This document shows, piece after piece, positions 26,461 through 35,524 of a DNA stretch of 64,000 nt. The translations under genes and the position numbers were made by a program. How positions within the stretch are numbered: the first letter of the stretch is position 1; every line of letters starts with the position of its first letter. Under the pieces are notes generated by a model, which saw nothing but the letters and a program-made list of their open reading frames with translations, was not told the DNA's origin and searched no databases. Where the stretch lies: assembly GCA_947479935.1 (NCBI GenBank), contig CANKBG010000001.1:1-64000 (forward strand), written 5' to 3'. This DNA is from Comamonadaceae bacterium (GTDB lineage: Bacteria; Pseudomonadota; Gammaproteobacteria; Burkholderiales; Burkholderiaceae_C).

Positions 26461-27314
26461 GTAATATGGACCCTAGCATTTACGCTCGACGCAAACGTGC
26501 CAATTTAATTGGGCTTGTACTCTCAATGTCTGCGATGGCAATTGGCCTTGGTTTTCTTTTGTGGATATTGAGCATTCTGCTTTTAAAAGGATTTTCCGCG
26601 CTGCACTTGTCCATGTTCTTGGAAAGTACGCCTGCCCCCGGATCTGAAGGCGGTGGTTTAGCCAATGCTATTGTTGGTAGCCTGATGATCGTTTTTTCAT
26701 GTTCTTTGGTCAGTACACCCATTGGTGTTTTAGCTGGCGTCTACCTATCCGAGTACGGTGAAAAAAGTCGCTTGGCCTCCATCACTCGATTTGTGAATGA
26801 CATCATGTTATCAGCACCTTCCATAGTGATCGGATTGTTTGTGTATGCATTGGTGGTTGTACCCAGCAAACATTTTTCTGGTTGGGCAGGTACTGTGGCT
26901 TTAACTTTAATTGCCATACCCGTTGTAGTGCGAACAACAGAAAACATGCTGAAATTGGTGCCAGTGAGCTTGCGTGAGGCTGCTTTCGCCTTGGGCGCAC
27001 CAAAATGGAAAGTATCCACATCTGTTGTGTTGAAGGCGGCCCGCAGTGGCGTGATGACGGGCTTGTTGCTTGCCTTGGCCAGAGTAAGTGGTGAAACAGC
27101 ACCACTTTTATTTACAGCACTCAATAATCAATTTTTTAATGCTGACATGAACAAACCCATGGCAAATCTGCCAGTGGTTATTTTCCAATTTGCAATGAGT
27201 CCTTATGACAACTGGGTGAACTTGGCCTGGGGTGGCGCATTGCTAATTACTTTGACTGTTTTGGCTTTGAACATTATCGCTCGCGTTGTGTTCCGAGAAA
27301 AAGTAGCTGCTTAA
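26457..27314 (+). CDS. pstA: Phosphate ABC transporter permease PstA
   Basis: Second channel subunit, 285 residues. Recognised by [27 protein letters not shown], the coupling-loop region [15 protein letters not shown], and [15 protein letters not shown]. The ATG lies within the ATGA overlap with pstC and pstB follows after 16 bases. It forms the PstCA pore together with PstC. Confidence 0.96.
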   Translation: MSNMDPSIYARRKRANLIGLVLSMSAMAIGLGFLLWILSILLLKGFSALHLSMFLESTPAPGSEGGGLANAIVGSLMIVFSCSLVSTPIGVLAGVYLSEYGEKSRLASITRFVNDIMLSAPSIVIGLFVYALVVVPSKHFSGWAGTVALTLIAIPVVVRTTENMLKLVPVSLREAAFALGAPKWKVSTSVVLKAARSGVMTGLLLALARVSGETAPLLFTALNNQFFNADMNKPMANLPVVIFQFAMSPYDNWVNLAWGGALLITLTVLALNIIARVVFREKVAA

Positions 27315-27330
27315 AATTAATCTTCTACCT

Positions 27331-28107
27331 ATGAATTCAAATACTGAATCAAAAGAATCGATCTTGGAAGTTCGTGATCTGAACTTTTATTACGGCGCTT
27401 TCCAAGGCTTAAAACACATCAATCTAAATATTCTAAAAAACACAGTGACGGCATTCATTGGTCCATCAGGCTGTGGCAAGTCAACGCTTTTGCGAGCCCT
27501 CAACAGGATGTACGACCTCTACCCCGGCCAGCGTGCAGAGGGTGAAATATTTTTTGATGGCAAAAATATTCTTGATCCGAAACAAGATTTAAATTTGTTG
27601 CGCTCTCGAATTGGCATGGTGTTTCAAAAGCCTACGCCTTTTCCCATGTCAATCTACGACAACATTGCATTTGGCGTGCGCTTGTATGAAAAGCTCTCCC
27701 GAAGCGACATGGACGATCGCGTCGAATGGGCTTTGCAGAAGGCTGCTATTTGGGAAGAGGTAAAAAACAAACTGAACCAAAGTGGTTTGTCTTTGTCGGG
27801 TGGCCAGCAGCAGCGATTGTGCATTGCCCGTGGCATTGCTGTTAAACCTTCCATTTTGCTATTGGATGAACCCACTTCAGCGCTCGATCCAATATCAACT
27901 GGTAAAGTTGAAGAATTGGTGCACACTTTAAAGAGTGAATACACTGTTGTCATGGTGACTCACAACATGCAGCAAGCTGCGCGTGTATCTGATTTCACCG
28001 CTTATATGTATCTGGGGGAGCTTATGGAGTTCGGTGAAACTGATCAAATTTTCATGAAGCCAGCACGCCAAGAGACTGAAGACTACATCACTGGCCGATT
28101 CGGCTAA
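27331..28107 (+). CDS. pstB: Phosphate ABC transporter ATP-binding protein PstB
   Basis: Cytoplasmic ATPase of phosphate import, 258 residues. Walker A is GPSGCGKS, signature [14 protein letters not shown], Walker [14 protein letters not shown], and switch His in [13 protein letters not shown]. The N-terminal [14 protein letters not shown] and the [17 protein letters not shown] insert are typical of PstB. In known systems PstB also takes part in phosphate sensing through PhoU and PhoR, both encoded just downstream. Confidence 0.97.
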   Translation: MNSNTESKESILEVRDLNFYYGAFQGLKHINLNILKNTVTAFIGPSGCGKSTLLRALNRMYDLYPGQRAEGEIFFDGKNILDPKQDLNLLRSRIGMVFQKPTPFPMSIYDNIAFGVRLYEKLSRSDMDDRVEWALQKAAIWEEVKNKLNQSGLSLSGGQQQRLCIARGIAVKPSILLLDEPTSALDPISTGKVEELVHTLKSEYTVVMVTHNMQQAARVSDFTAYMYLGELMEFGETDQIFMKPARQETEDYITGRFG

Positions 28108-28123
28108 TTAGGAGCTCTAGAAA

Positions 28124-28822
28124 ATGGATAAACATATATCAAGTCAATTTGACAATGAATTAGGCAGTGTTTCAAGCCGTGTCCTTGAGCTAGGTGGCTT
28201 GGTTGAGTCTCAAATTAGGCATGCTGTGTTAGCACTATCTCAATTCAGCAATGAAGTGGCTGATAAAGTGATTGCTGCTGAAGCCCAAGTCAATTCAATG
28301 GAAGTTGAAATTGACCGTGATTTATCTTCCATTATTGCCAGACGTCAGCCAACAGCACGTGATTTGAGATTACTTATTGCAATCTCTAAAATTACGGCCA
28401 ATTTGGAACGAGCGGGTGATGAGGCTGAAAAAATTGCCCGCATGGTGAAAACCATTGGCGCCAGTGGTAACGCTCGATTCTTGCCTGCGTCTGAATTGAG
28501 AATTGCTTCTGACTTGGCTTCCGGACTGCTTCGTAAAGCTCTGGACTCATTTGCCCGACTGGATGTGACAGAGGCGGTGAACATTTTGAGAGAAGACGAT
28601 TTAATTGATGCAGAGTTTGATGGATTTGTTCGCAAGTTGGTAACTTACATGATGGAAGACCCTCGGACAATTTCTGCTAGTTTGGATTTACTTTTTATTG
28701 CCAAAGCCATTGAGCGTATTGGCGACCATTCAAAAAATATTGCTGAATTCATCATTTATGTGGTGAAGGGAGCTGATGTCCGACACATAGCTTTGGCCGA
28801 TGTGGAGTCAGCCGTTAAATGA
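28124..28822 (+). CDS. phoU: Phosphate signalling protein PhoU
   Basis: A 232-residue helical-bundle protein built of two PhoU repeats with metal-binding acidic motifs (ERAGDEAEKIA in the first half, ERIGDHSKNIAEF in the second). PhoU links PstSCAB occupancy to PhoR, holding the kinase in phosphatase mode when phosphate is plentiful. It starts 16 bases after pstB and overlaps phoB by 4 bases (ATGA). Confidence 0.95.
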   Translation: MDKHISSQFDNELGSVSSRVLELGGLVESQIRHAVLALSQFSNEVADKVIAAEAQVNSMEVEIDRDLSSIIARRQPTARDLRLLIAISKITANLERAGDEAEKIARMVKTIGASGNARFLPASELRIASDLASGLLRKALDSFARLDVTEAVNILREDDLIDAEFDGFVRKLVTYMMEDPRTISASLDLLFIAKAIERIGDHSKNIAEFIIYVVKGADVRHIALADVESAVK

Positions 28823-29535
28823 GAAATCTTCCCCGCATCTTGATTGTTGAGGATGAACCCGCCATTGCGGAATTAATTGCAGTTAACTTGCGACACAATG
28901 GATTTCAGCCTATTTGGGCCATGGATGGTGTCACAGCTCAAAAAGAACTCGACGATGTGCTACCAGACGTCATTTTGCTAGATTGGATGTTGCCTGGTGA
29001 AAGTGGCTTAATGCTTTCCAAAAAGTGGCGATCTAACCCACGAACAAAAGAGATCCCCATCATCATGTTGACCGCTAGAAGCGAGGAGTCTGACCGCGTT
29101 GCTGGACTTGATTCGGGCGCAGACGATTACATTGTTAAACCTTTTTCTACCAAAGAGTTGTTGGCACGTGTTAGAGCAGTTCTTCGAAGAAGAAAGCCTC
29201 AGCAATCAGGCGGCCGGATTCAGTTGAATGATTTAATTCTGGATGCAGATACTCACCGAGTGACTTTTCAGGAACAGCCTTTAAAGCTAGGACCTACTGA
29301 ATTTAAATTGCTTCAATATTTCATGACGCATAAAGAGAGGGTTCACAGTCGTGGACAACTCTTAGACAGAGTTTGGGGCGATCATGTGTTCATTGAAGAA
29401 CGGACTGTGGATGTTCATGTCAAACGCTTACGTGAGGCATTGGGCGCTGCGGGTGCCATGGTGGAAACTGTGCGAGGTGCAGGGTACAGGCTTACAGAAA
29501 TGGTTTCTGTTCAATCACCGCAGTCTGAACATTAA
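28819..29535 (+). CDS. phoB: Phosphate regulon response regulator PhoB
   Basis: A 238-residue OmpR/PhoB-type regulator. Receiver domain with the acidic pair near residues 11-12, phospho-acceptor Asp55 in LLDWMLPGESG, and KPF at the end of the domain. The C-terminal winged helix has LGPTEFKLLQYFM and the recognition-helix region ERTVDVHVKRLREAL. It would bind the 11-base-period repeats found upstream of the OlsB-like gene, ppk, pstS, phoX and the porin. Overlaps phoU by 4 bases; phoR follows by 12 bases. Confidence 0.96.
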   Translation: MRNLPRILIVEDEPAIAELIAVNLRHNGFQPIWAMDGVTAQKELDDVLPDVILLDWMLPGESGLMLSKKWRSNPRTKEIPIIMLTARSEESDRVAGLDSGADDYIVKPFSTKELLARVRAVLRRRKPQQSGGRIQLNDLILDADTHRVTFQEQPLKLGPTEFKLLQYFMTHKERVHSRGQLLDRVWGDHVFIEERTVDVHVKRLREALGAAGAMVETVRGAGYRLTEMVSVQSPQSEH

Positions 29536-29547
29536 GACTAAAAATTC

Positions 29548-30873
29548 ATGTTTTCACGGTTTTTAGTCCTGGTCTTTTGGATGGCTGTTTCGGCTGTGGT
29601 CGGTTATTGGTATGCTCAAATTTATGGCGCTCTGGTAGGTGCGCTTTTAATTACATTCATCGCAAACTTAAAGAATCTTTGGCGCGGCCAAAAAATCTCG
29701 GAATGGCTACGCCATAGCACCGTTCAAGATCCTCCTGTTTTAGGTGGCTTGTGGGGAGATCTTATAGATCGTTTAAGAAGAATTATGAATGATCAGATAA
29801 AACAAACTGAGTCGCATCAGCAGCGTTTGCAAGACTTTCTTTCAGCTATTCAAGCTTCGCCCAATGGGGTTGTATTGCTTGACCCTGAAGGACGAATTGA
29901 ATGGTGTAACCTAACAGCAGCGCAGCATTTGGGGTTCGATTCGAAACGCGATTTGATGCAGCACGTGGTTCATTTAGTTCGTGACCCTGTATTTAATAAA
30001 TATTTTTCTCAAGAAAATCACGAAGGTGAAGTCATCATCGAAGGTCGTTCTGCTTCTTTCTTAAAAAGTGTGAAGTTGTCAGTCCAACTGCATGCGTATG
30101 GTGAAAATAGACAATTACTCTTGACGCGCGATGTCACTGCATTGGCTCAAGCAGACGCCATGCGTCGAGATTTTGTGGCCAATGTTTCTCATGAAATTCG
30201 CACACCTTTGACTGTGCTGAGTGGATTCATAGAGACATTGCAAACTCTTAATTTGAATCAAGATGAACGTACCAAGTTTCTTGAACTCATGGAGACACAA
30301 GCTGGCCGGATGCAAGGATTGGTTAATGATCTCCTGATACTTTCGCAGCTTGAGGGTAGTCCCATGCCTCAGATGACTGAAACATTTTCATTGGTAGATC
30401 TCATGAGTCCTGTGGAGTCGGAAGCCAGAGGCTTATCTCAAACGCATTTTTCAATTCTTGAAGCTCCTCAAATTTTGAAGTTTGAAGCCCCTCCAACTTG
30501 GAGCCTAATTGGCTCGCGACAGGAAATTTACAGTGCGGCCTCTAACTTGGTCAATAACGCTGTTAGATATACACCAGCCGGTGGCCAAGTTGATTGTGTC
30601 TGGTCTCAATTGCCTGATCAGCGACTTCAATTTTCTGTGCAAGACACGGGCCCAGGTATATCGACCGAGCATTTGCCTCGTTTAACGGAGCGTTTTTACC
30701 GCGTTGACCGCTCTCGTTCGCGTGAGTCTGGTGGAACGGGTCTTGGCCTAGCAATTACAAAGCATGTGATGCAAAGACATGGCGGCGAGTTGAAAATTGA
30801 GAGTGAACTGGGCAAAGGATCTAAATTTATTTTAATATTCCCAGCTTCCAGGACAAGTTTGAATCACCAGTGA
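29548..30873 (+). CDS. phoR: Phosphate regulon sensor histidine kinase PhoR
   Basis: A 441-residue membrane-anchored kinase. Two N-terminal hydrophobic segments (residues ~3-45) without a large periplasmic domain, a PAS domain (about 95-190), a HisKA domain with phospho-acceptor His215 in NVSHEIRTPLT, and an HATPase domain with NLVNNAVRYTP (N box), DTGPGIS (G1) and GTGLGLAI (G2). The lack of a periplasmic sensor domain is normal for PhoR, which reads phosphate through PstSCAB-PhoU. Last gene of the pst-pho operon, followed by a terminator. Confidence 0.95.
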   Translation: MFSRFLVLVFWMAVSAVVGYWYAQIYGALVGALLITFIANLKNLWRGQKISEWLRHSTVQDPPVLGGLWGDLIDRLRRIMNDQIKQTESHQQRLQDFLSAIQASPNGVVLLDPEGRIEWCNLTAAQHLGFDSKRDLMQHVVHLVRDPVFNKYFSQENHEGEVIIEGRSASFLKSVKLSVQLHAYGENRQLLLTRDVTALAQADAMRRDFVANVSHEIRTPLTVLSGFIETLQTLNLNQDERTKFLELMETQAGRMQGLVNDLLILSQLEGSPMPQMTETFSLVDLMSPVESEARGLSQTHFSILEAPQILKFEAPPTWSLIGSRQEIYSAASNLVNNAVRYTPAGGQVDCVWSQLPDQRLQFSVQDTGPGISTEHLPRLTERFYRVDRSRSRESGGTGLGLAITKHVMQRHGGELKIESELGKGSKFILIFPASRTSLNHQ

Positions 30874-30881
30874 ACGCGAAA

Positions 30882-30908
30882 AAAAAGGGACCTAAAAGGT
30901 CCCTTTTT
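30882..30908. terminator. Bidirectional terminator between phoR and phoX
   Basis: Perfect 11-bp arms (30882-30892 and 30898-30908) with a TAAAA loop. The GGGACC core is flanked by A's on the left and T's on the right, so it can end both the phoR transcript and the convergent phoX transcript. Confidence 0.9.
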
Positions 30909-30921
30909 AAATTGTGGCTGC

Positions 30922-33075
30922 TTATGCGCCTAAGTTGTCACCGTCTTTGCGTGACACCACAACTGTGGCAGAGCGAGGACGTTTGATGGAGCTCGCAGAA
31001 GTCTGTGTTTCAGGCCATGCACTGGTTGGCTTGGCGAGGCTTCCATTTTCGCCTGGGTGCTGCACGTTAAAGAACATGGTCTTGCCATCGGGTGTGACGG
31101 CAATACCTGTAATTTCACAGTCTTTAGGCCCCACCAAAAAGCGACGCACTGTCTCTGGTGTGGCATTGGCTCCCTTGAGGGTGGATGTGCCGCCCGCTGC
31201 GGTTGCGGTGCCGCCATCGCCAACTTTGCCAGGCACTGCTGCCAGCATCATGCAATTGGTCACATCTGTGTAGGCGCTATCGTCTGTTTGAATCCAGAGC
31301 ATGCCACGTGGGTCAAAGTACAAGCCGTCTGGGCTTGCAAAATCATTCACGGCTGTGAGTCCCGATAAATTGACATCGGGCTTGTCTGTTGCCTCTGCGC
31401 CAAACAAATAAATATCCCAACTGAATTTAACAGCGGCTTGATTGGCGGCATCCTCTTTCCAGCGAATGATGTGACCAAATGGATTGCCTTTATTTACCTT
31501 TGTAGAACCATCCGAGTTGGTGTAAGTGTCTTCGTAGTAGCGAGGGTTGGCAGCGTCTGGCTTGAGCTGGCTGCCTGTAGGTGTTGCAGCGACAGATACG
31601 CGGTTGCTATTGTTTGTGAGGGTCATGTAGGCCTCGCCATTCAAGGGATTGACTGCGCCCCACTCAGGACGGTCCATCTTGGTAGCGCCCACAATGTCGC
31701 CGGCCAAGCGAATGTTGATCAGGACATCAGCTTGATCTTCAAAGGCGTAAGTGGCGTTCTTTGAATCAAGGCTATTTTTGCCATAAGCCAATTCAATCCA
31801 TTGGCCTGTGCCATCGGCGTTAAACTTGGCCACATACATGGTGCCTTCATCTAAATATTTGGCGCCAGCAGCCATGCCGCCAGCGACGTCTTTGGCATCC
31901 CACAAAGCCTTAGATACAAATTTGTAAATGTATTCATTGCGAGCGTCATCGCCTTGATAAATCACAATGGGCTGACCAACGACTGCGGGAGCTGGCCATG
32001 CACCTTCGTGATTGATGCGGGCAAGGGCCGTGCGTTTTGCGGGTATTGAAGTGGCATTGAAAGGATCAATTTCAACCACCCAGCCAAATGTATTGGCCGT
32101 GTTGCGATAGTCTTCTGTGGCATTGGCGCCTGTGGCTGTGGAAGACCAACGTGAATACAGGTCATCAGCGCCTGCTGTATCCCAAAGGTAAGGGCTTTTA
32201 CGGTTTTCTGGCAAACCATAACGATTCAAAGCGACGACTTCTTTGGCTGTGCGATTGGCATTGTCTGCCGCAGCCCGGCTCACAACGTTAAGCCAGTTTT
32301 CTTCGCAGGTGAGGTAAGTGCCCCAAGGTGTATAGCCATTAGCACAGTTGTTGTTGGTGCCGCGCGTTTTGGTGCCATCAGTTGAGAATTTGGTTTTGAG
32401 TTGGGCGCTGCCTTTTGCAGGACCCGTGAATGCCATCTCTGTTGCAGACGTAATGCGGCGGTTGAACTTGGAGCCACGAACCATGCTCATGTCAAAACCA
32501 ATGTTGCGTTTCACTTCAACCACACTCACGCCATGAGCGTAAATTTCTTTGTCTACTTCGGCGGCAACTCTGGTGGCACCTGCTGTAAGACCATTGGCAT
32601 GCAAACCATAAGGCTGAACCACATATTCATGATTTACGCAAAGCAAACCGCGATCTGAGCGCTCAGCTTGGTAGGTGCCAGCATCAGCCATTCCAAAATA
32701 ATACATGCCGTCGTGGCCATCACCAATGCGACGGTTATAAGACTCAGCAGTTTCACTCCCATTGTCTTTCCATGACTCATCGCCATACATCATAGGATCG
32801 CCCAGAGCATGCAAGATACTGACTTGATAACCTTCGGGCACAGTCACCACGTCTAATTTATTTTTCGCCACTGCGGCGAAACCCAATTTCAATCCGCTTG
32901 AACTATCGCCACCACATGCCGTCAAGCTCAGTCCGCCTAATAAGGCTGTGGCGGTTAGGCCAATACCGCCTTTGAGGGTTTGTCGGCGGCTTAAACGGAT
33001 GGCCAACAAGTCATCCATGTGCAAATTAGTTGATGAATTGACAATTTCATTGTCGTCGTAAATGTTGTGGCTCAT
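30922..33075 (-). CDS. phoX: PhoX-family alkaline phosphatase, Tat-exported, possibly a lipoprotein
   Basis: A 717-residue phosphatase of the PhoX (DUF839) family, which uses iron and calcium to release phosphate from organic esters outside the cytoplasm. The N-terminus has a Tat motif SRRQTLKGG (residues 29-37) followed by a hydrophobic stretch and LTAC at residues 51-54, which fits a lipobox, so it may be a Tat-exported lipoprotein. Family blocks are visible, including LCVNHEYVV, NNCANGYTPWGTYLTCEEN, INHEGAWPAP and ASPDGLYFDPRGMLWIQTD. Start ATG 33075 has AAGGA about 9 bases before it. A PhoB-box-like repeat with a well-spaced -10 lies upstream. Confidence 0.93.
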   Translation of the reverse strand: MSHNIYDDNEIVNSSTNLHMDDLLAIRLSRRQTLKGGIGLTATALLGGLSLTACGGDSSSGLKLGFAAVAKNKLDVVTVPEGYQVSILHALGDPMMYGDESWKDNGSETAESYNRRIGDGHDGMYYFGMADAGTYQAERSDRGLLCVNHEYVVQPYGLHANGLTAGATRVAAEVDKEIYAHGVSVVEVKRNIGFDMSMVRGSKFNRRITSATEMAFTGPAKGSAQLKTKFSTDGTKTRGTNNNCANGYTPWGTYLTCEENWLNVVSRAAADNANRTAKEVVALNRYGLPENRKSPYLWDTAGADDLYSRWSSTATGANATEDYRNTANTFGWVVEIDPFNATSIPAKRTALARINHEGAWPAPAVVGQPIVIYQGDDARNEYIYKFVSKALWDAKDVAGGMAAGAKYLDEGTMYVAKFNADGTGQWIELAYGKNSLDSKNATYAFEDQADVLINIRLAGDIVGATKMDRPEWGAVNPLNGEAYMTLTNNSNRVSVAATPTGSQLKPDAANPRYYEDTYTNSDGSTKVNKGNPFGHIIRWKEDAANQAAVKFSWDIYLFGAEATDKPDVNLSGLTAVNDFASPDGLYFDPRGMLWIQTDDSAYTDVTNCMMLAAVPGKVGDGGTATAAGGTSTLKGANATPETVRRFLVGPKDCEITGIAVTPDGKTMFFNVQHPGENGSLAKPTSAWPETQTSASSIKRPRSATVVVSRKDGDNLGA

Positions 33076-33105
33076 TGAAGAAGTCCTTTTGGGTTGAAAA
33101 GACTT

Positions 33106-33139
33106 AATCTAAAAAGAAAGGATGACAGTTGTATGAAAC
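33106..33139 (-). promoter_or_regulatory. PhoB-box-like promoter of phoX
   Basis: Read on the minus strand: half-sites GTTTCAT (33139-33133) and CTGTCAT (33128-33122), spacer ACAA, period 11; the second half-site equals the E. coli consensus. A -10-like TAGATT (33111-33106) begins 10 bases after the box, the spacing used by PhoB-activated promoters. The phoX ATG is 30 bases further on. Confidence 0.72.
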
Positions 33140-33150
33140 GGTCATCCTTT
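33111..33150 (-). terminator. Terminator-like hairpin that overlaps the phoX Pho box
   Basis: 10-bp arms at 33117-33126 and 33141-33150 with a 14-base loop. On the minus strand the hairpin is followed by CTTTTT, fitting an intrinsic terminator for the metallophosphatase gene upstream. The PhoB-box-like repeat of phoX (33122-33139) lies inside the same bases. Confidence 0.55.
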
Positions 33151-33156
33151 TGTGGG

Positions 33157-33180
33157 GATAAAAACTGGGTAGTTTTTATC
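33157..33180. repeat. AT-rich perfect hairpin just after the metallophosphatase gene
   Basis: Perfect 10-bp arms (33157-33166 and 33171-33180) with a 4-base loop, 10 bases beyond the metallophosphatase stop codon. No T-run follows on the minus strand, so alone it is a weak terminator; it may act with the hairpin at 33117-33150 or protect the mRNA end. Confidence 0.5.
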
Positions 33181-33190
33181 TTGCAAAAAA

Positions 33191-34198
33191 TTATTTAGCG
33201 TGTTGAACCATAACCGGCTCAATGTCAAAAACAGATTCGCGTTTGTCGTCTACAGTAACTTTAACCCAATGAATGTTGGGGCTGCCAAATGTTTGAAGGC
33301 GAGTGAGGTTGGGCAACACCTTGGTGGGGCTGTAAAGTGGCTTGTCAACTTTAAAAAAATGGGTGTCGCCGTGTACCAGTAAAACTTGCCCCTTGTAATT
33401 CTCTGTTTCTTTCACTACGGCTTGTAAAAATACTTGGTAGCCACTGACCAAGGGCGCTTTACTTTCGTCTAAGTCTTCAGTTTCTGGCAAATCAAAACCA
33501 GGATCGCCTTGGAAGGCCAACAAGATACCCCGAGCATTTTGTTCCTTGGCTTTCTGAAAACTAGATTTCATCCAGTTGATGTTGGCAACATCGCGAGCAG
33601 CATATTCAGCGTTGCCTTGCTCGCATTGAAGCGGTGTACGCGCACTTTTATTTTTGCAATCTTTTTCATCCAAAATTTTGTTGTTGTTGCTACCAGGAAT
33701 ATTGAGTGTGACAAACAAAACATTGTTTTTGCTGAAGCGCTTGTTTTCAATGTAGGTGCTGTCTTGATCTTTGGCGCTTTCCAGGCCGATTGCCCTGGGT
33801 CCAAAGCTAACGGGCTTGGTAAACATGACCTTGCGAATGTGAGCTAATCTTTCTTGAGAATCGTAGCCGCCATTGTTCAGTCGGTGGCAGTCGGTCCATT
33901 CGTTGTCGCCAGGAATGTAAACTACAGGATGGCTCATGCTGTCAAATAACTTGATGGCATCTGTGTATACATCGTCTGTGCACTTAGAACTGCCATCTTT
34001 GATATCACCCACAAAGATGCTGAAGTCAATTTTGGCACTGTTCAAACTACTTAAAAAGGCAGGCATTTTGGCGGCATCGCCTGCTTTCTGATACGGCATG
34101 TCGCCCCATAAGCCGAAAGAAAAGCTTGCTGCTTGGACAGACATTGTGAAAGTCAATGTCAATGTGCCAAGAAGGGTATGTAGTCTTATATTTTTCAT
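33191..34198 (-). CDS. Secreted calcineurin-like metallophosphatase
   Basis: A 335-residue exported phosphoesterase from ATG 34198; an in-frame TTG at 34228 is an alternative start. The first ~22 residues form a signal peptide ending VQA before ASFSFGLWGDMPY. Metal motifs follow the calcineurin order: WGDMPY, VGDIKDGSS, PGDNEWTDC and VHGDTHFF. It stands next to phoX in the same direction and would release phosphate from an organic compound in the periplasm or outside; the substrate is unknown. A single Pho half-site (TTGTCAC, minus strand, 34257-34251) lies upstream without a clear partner, so Pho control is suggested only. Confidence 0.8.
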   Translation of the reverse strand: MKNIRLHTLLGTLTLTFTMSVQAASFSFGLWGDMPYQKAGDAAKMPAFLSSLNSAKIDFSIFVGDIKDGSSKCTDDVYTDAIKLFDSMSHPVVYIPGDNEWTDCHRLNNGGYDSQERLAHIRKVMFTKPVSFGPRAIGLESAKDQDSTYIENKRFSKNNVLFVTLNIPGSNNNKILDEKDCKNKSARTPLQCEQGNAEYAARDVANINWMKSSFQKAKEQNARGILLAFQGDPGFDLPETEDLDESKAPLVSGYQVFLQAVVKETENYKGQVLLVHGDTHFFKVDKPLYSPTKVLPNLTRLQTFGSPNIHWVKVTVDDKRESVFDIEPVMVQHAK

Positions 34199-34299
34199 GT
34201 GGTACTTCAAAGTTAAAAAGAATTTCAAAATTTCAATCTAGCGGATGAATGTGACAATTTAAAGAAAGTGTGTGGCGAAGATCAGACGTCTATTTTTTG

Positions 34300-34334
34300 T
34301 CGTCACGATTTCGTCATGTGTTTTGTTTTAAATA
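34300..34334 (+). promoter_or_regulatory. PhoB-box-like promoter of the porin gene
   Basis: Half-sites TCGTCAC (34300-34306) and TCGTCAT (34311-34317) with a GATT spacer, period 11. A -10-like TAAATA at 34329-34334 begins 11 bases after the box. The porin ATG follows at 34385. The site lies in the gap between the divergent metallophosphatase and porin genes and could serve both. Confidence 0.7.
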
Positions 34335-34384
34335 CATACAGCTTCTATCTCAGAAAGCTTCTTCAACTTAATTTAAATTGAATC

Positions 34385-35443
34385 ATGAAAATCAAACACA
34401 CTCTTTTAGCCGCCTCTTTGCTGGCAGCCATGTCGGCTCAAGCGCAAACTGCTTTCACCGTTTATGGTAACGCAGACATTGCGCTCAACAATGATGTGAA
34501 AACCGCAATAACAGGCATCAAAACAGAAGAAACTTCTGTGGTCCCTGGTGGCTTGTCTACCAGCAATGTTGGATTTCGTGGCGAACGCGAAATTGCCCAA
34601 GGTTTGAAAGCAACATTCCAAATGGAATTTGAAGTGGACCAAACAACTGACTCTGGTATTGTGAAAACACGTGCTGGTTTGGTTGGTTTGACAGGTTATT
34701 TTGGTGCTGTAACATTCGGCCGCCGCACAACTTTGGCCAAAGCCGCCATTGACTTTTTGGATGCCAACGACGGTGCCAACACAGCAGGATTCATTGGCGA
34801 CAATGCCCGTGACTCACGTCGCAACGACATGATCACCTACTCTACTCCCAGCTTTGCAGGTTTTTCTGCAGACGTCCAATTGGGCTTGGGATCACCTACA
34901 CGCATCACCAGTGCTACTGGCGCTGTGACGCAAGACGGTAAAGCTGAAGACTCTAATTCAGTGGGCTTGAACTACATAAATGGCCCACTGGCTGTGAAGT
35001 GGGTCAATGACTCTATTAAGAATTACAGCAAGTCTGTGTCTGTTGCCGGTTATAGCGTTGCTGTTCCTACGGCCATTGCAACTCGCAAAAACGAAGCAGT
35101 GGGCGCAACTTATGATTTTGGCGTTGCCAAGTTGTATGTGGTTGACACCAAGATGAAGCAAGGTACAGATGCAACTTTGGTTTCCTTTGATACGCAAACC
35201 ATTGGTGTGCGTGCACCCATTGGCAACTACACATTGGTTGCTGAAGTTGGCACAGGCAAAGCAAAGCTGACCAACTCTGCTGAAAAAGCTAAAGTTGACG
35301 CGCTTCAGTTAGCCGTTTTGTACACACTGGCCAAAGACACCACATTGTTTGGTGTGTACGGTACAGAATCAATTGCCCATTCAACTTTCTTGAAGAAAGC
35401 TGAACAAAAGAATACGCAAATTGGTATTCGTTATAAGTTCTAA
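34385..35443 (+). CDS. General trimeric porin, probably phosphate-starvation induced
   Basis: A 352-residue Burkholderiales-type outer-membrane porin (Porin_4/Gram-negative porin group). Signal peptide of 20 residues ending AQA, mature start QTAFTVYGNADIAL, then alternating beta-strand pattern with GFRGEREIAQGLKATFQMEFE and GLTGYFGAVTFGRR, a constriction-loop region around residues 115-140, and the terminal Phe (IGIRYKF) needed for outer-membrane assembly. The PhoB-box-like promoter upstream suggests a role like PhoE or OprP in phosphate entry; anion preference is not proven by sequence. A terminator follows 27 bases after the stop. Confidence 0.9.
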   Translation: MKIKHTLLAASLLAAMSAQAQTAFTVYGNADIALNNDVKTAITGIKTEETSVVPGGLSTSNVGFRGEREIAQGLKATFQMEFEVDQTTDSGIVKTRAGLVGLTGYFGAVTFGRRTTLAKAAIDFLDANDGANTAGFIGDNARDSRRNDMITYSTPSFAGFSADVQLGLGSPTRITSATGAVTQDGKAEDSNSVGLNYINGPLAVKWVNDSIKNYSKSVSVAGYSVAVPTAIATRKNEAVGATYDFGVAKLYVVDTKMKQGTDATLVSFDTQTIGVRAPIGNYTLVAEVGTGKAKLTNSAEKAKVDALQLAVLYTLAKDTTLFGVYGTESIAHSTFLKKAEQKNTQIGIRYKF

Positions 35444-35470
35444 TTTTTTTGTTTTTCCAAGGTAACTTAC

Positions 35471-35495
35471 AGGCCCGCTTTGCGGGCCTTTTTTT
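35471..35495 (+). terminator. Rho-independent terminator after the porin gene
   Basis: 8-bp GC-rich arms (35471-35478 and 35482-35489) with a 3-base loop, followed by a run of T's to 35495. Confidence 0.92.
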
Positions 35496-35524
35496 GGCAC
35501 GCCGAAATCTGATAAATTACAACA

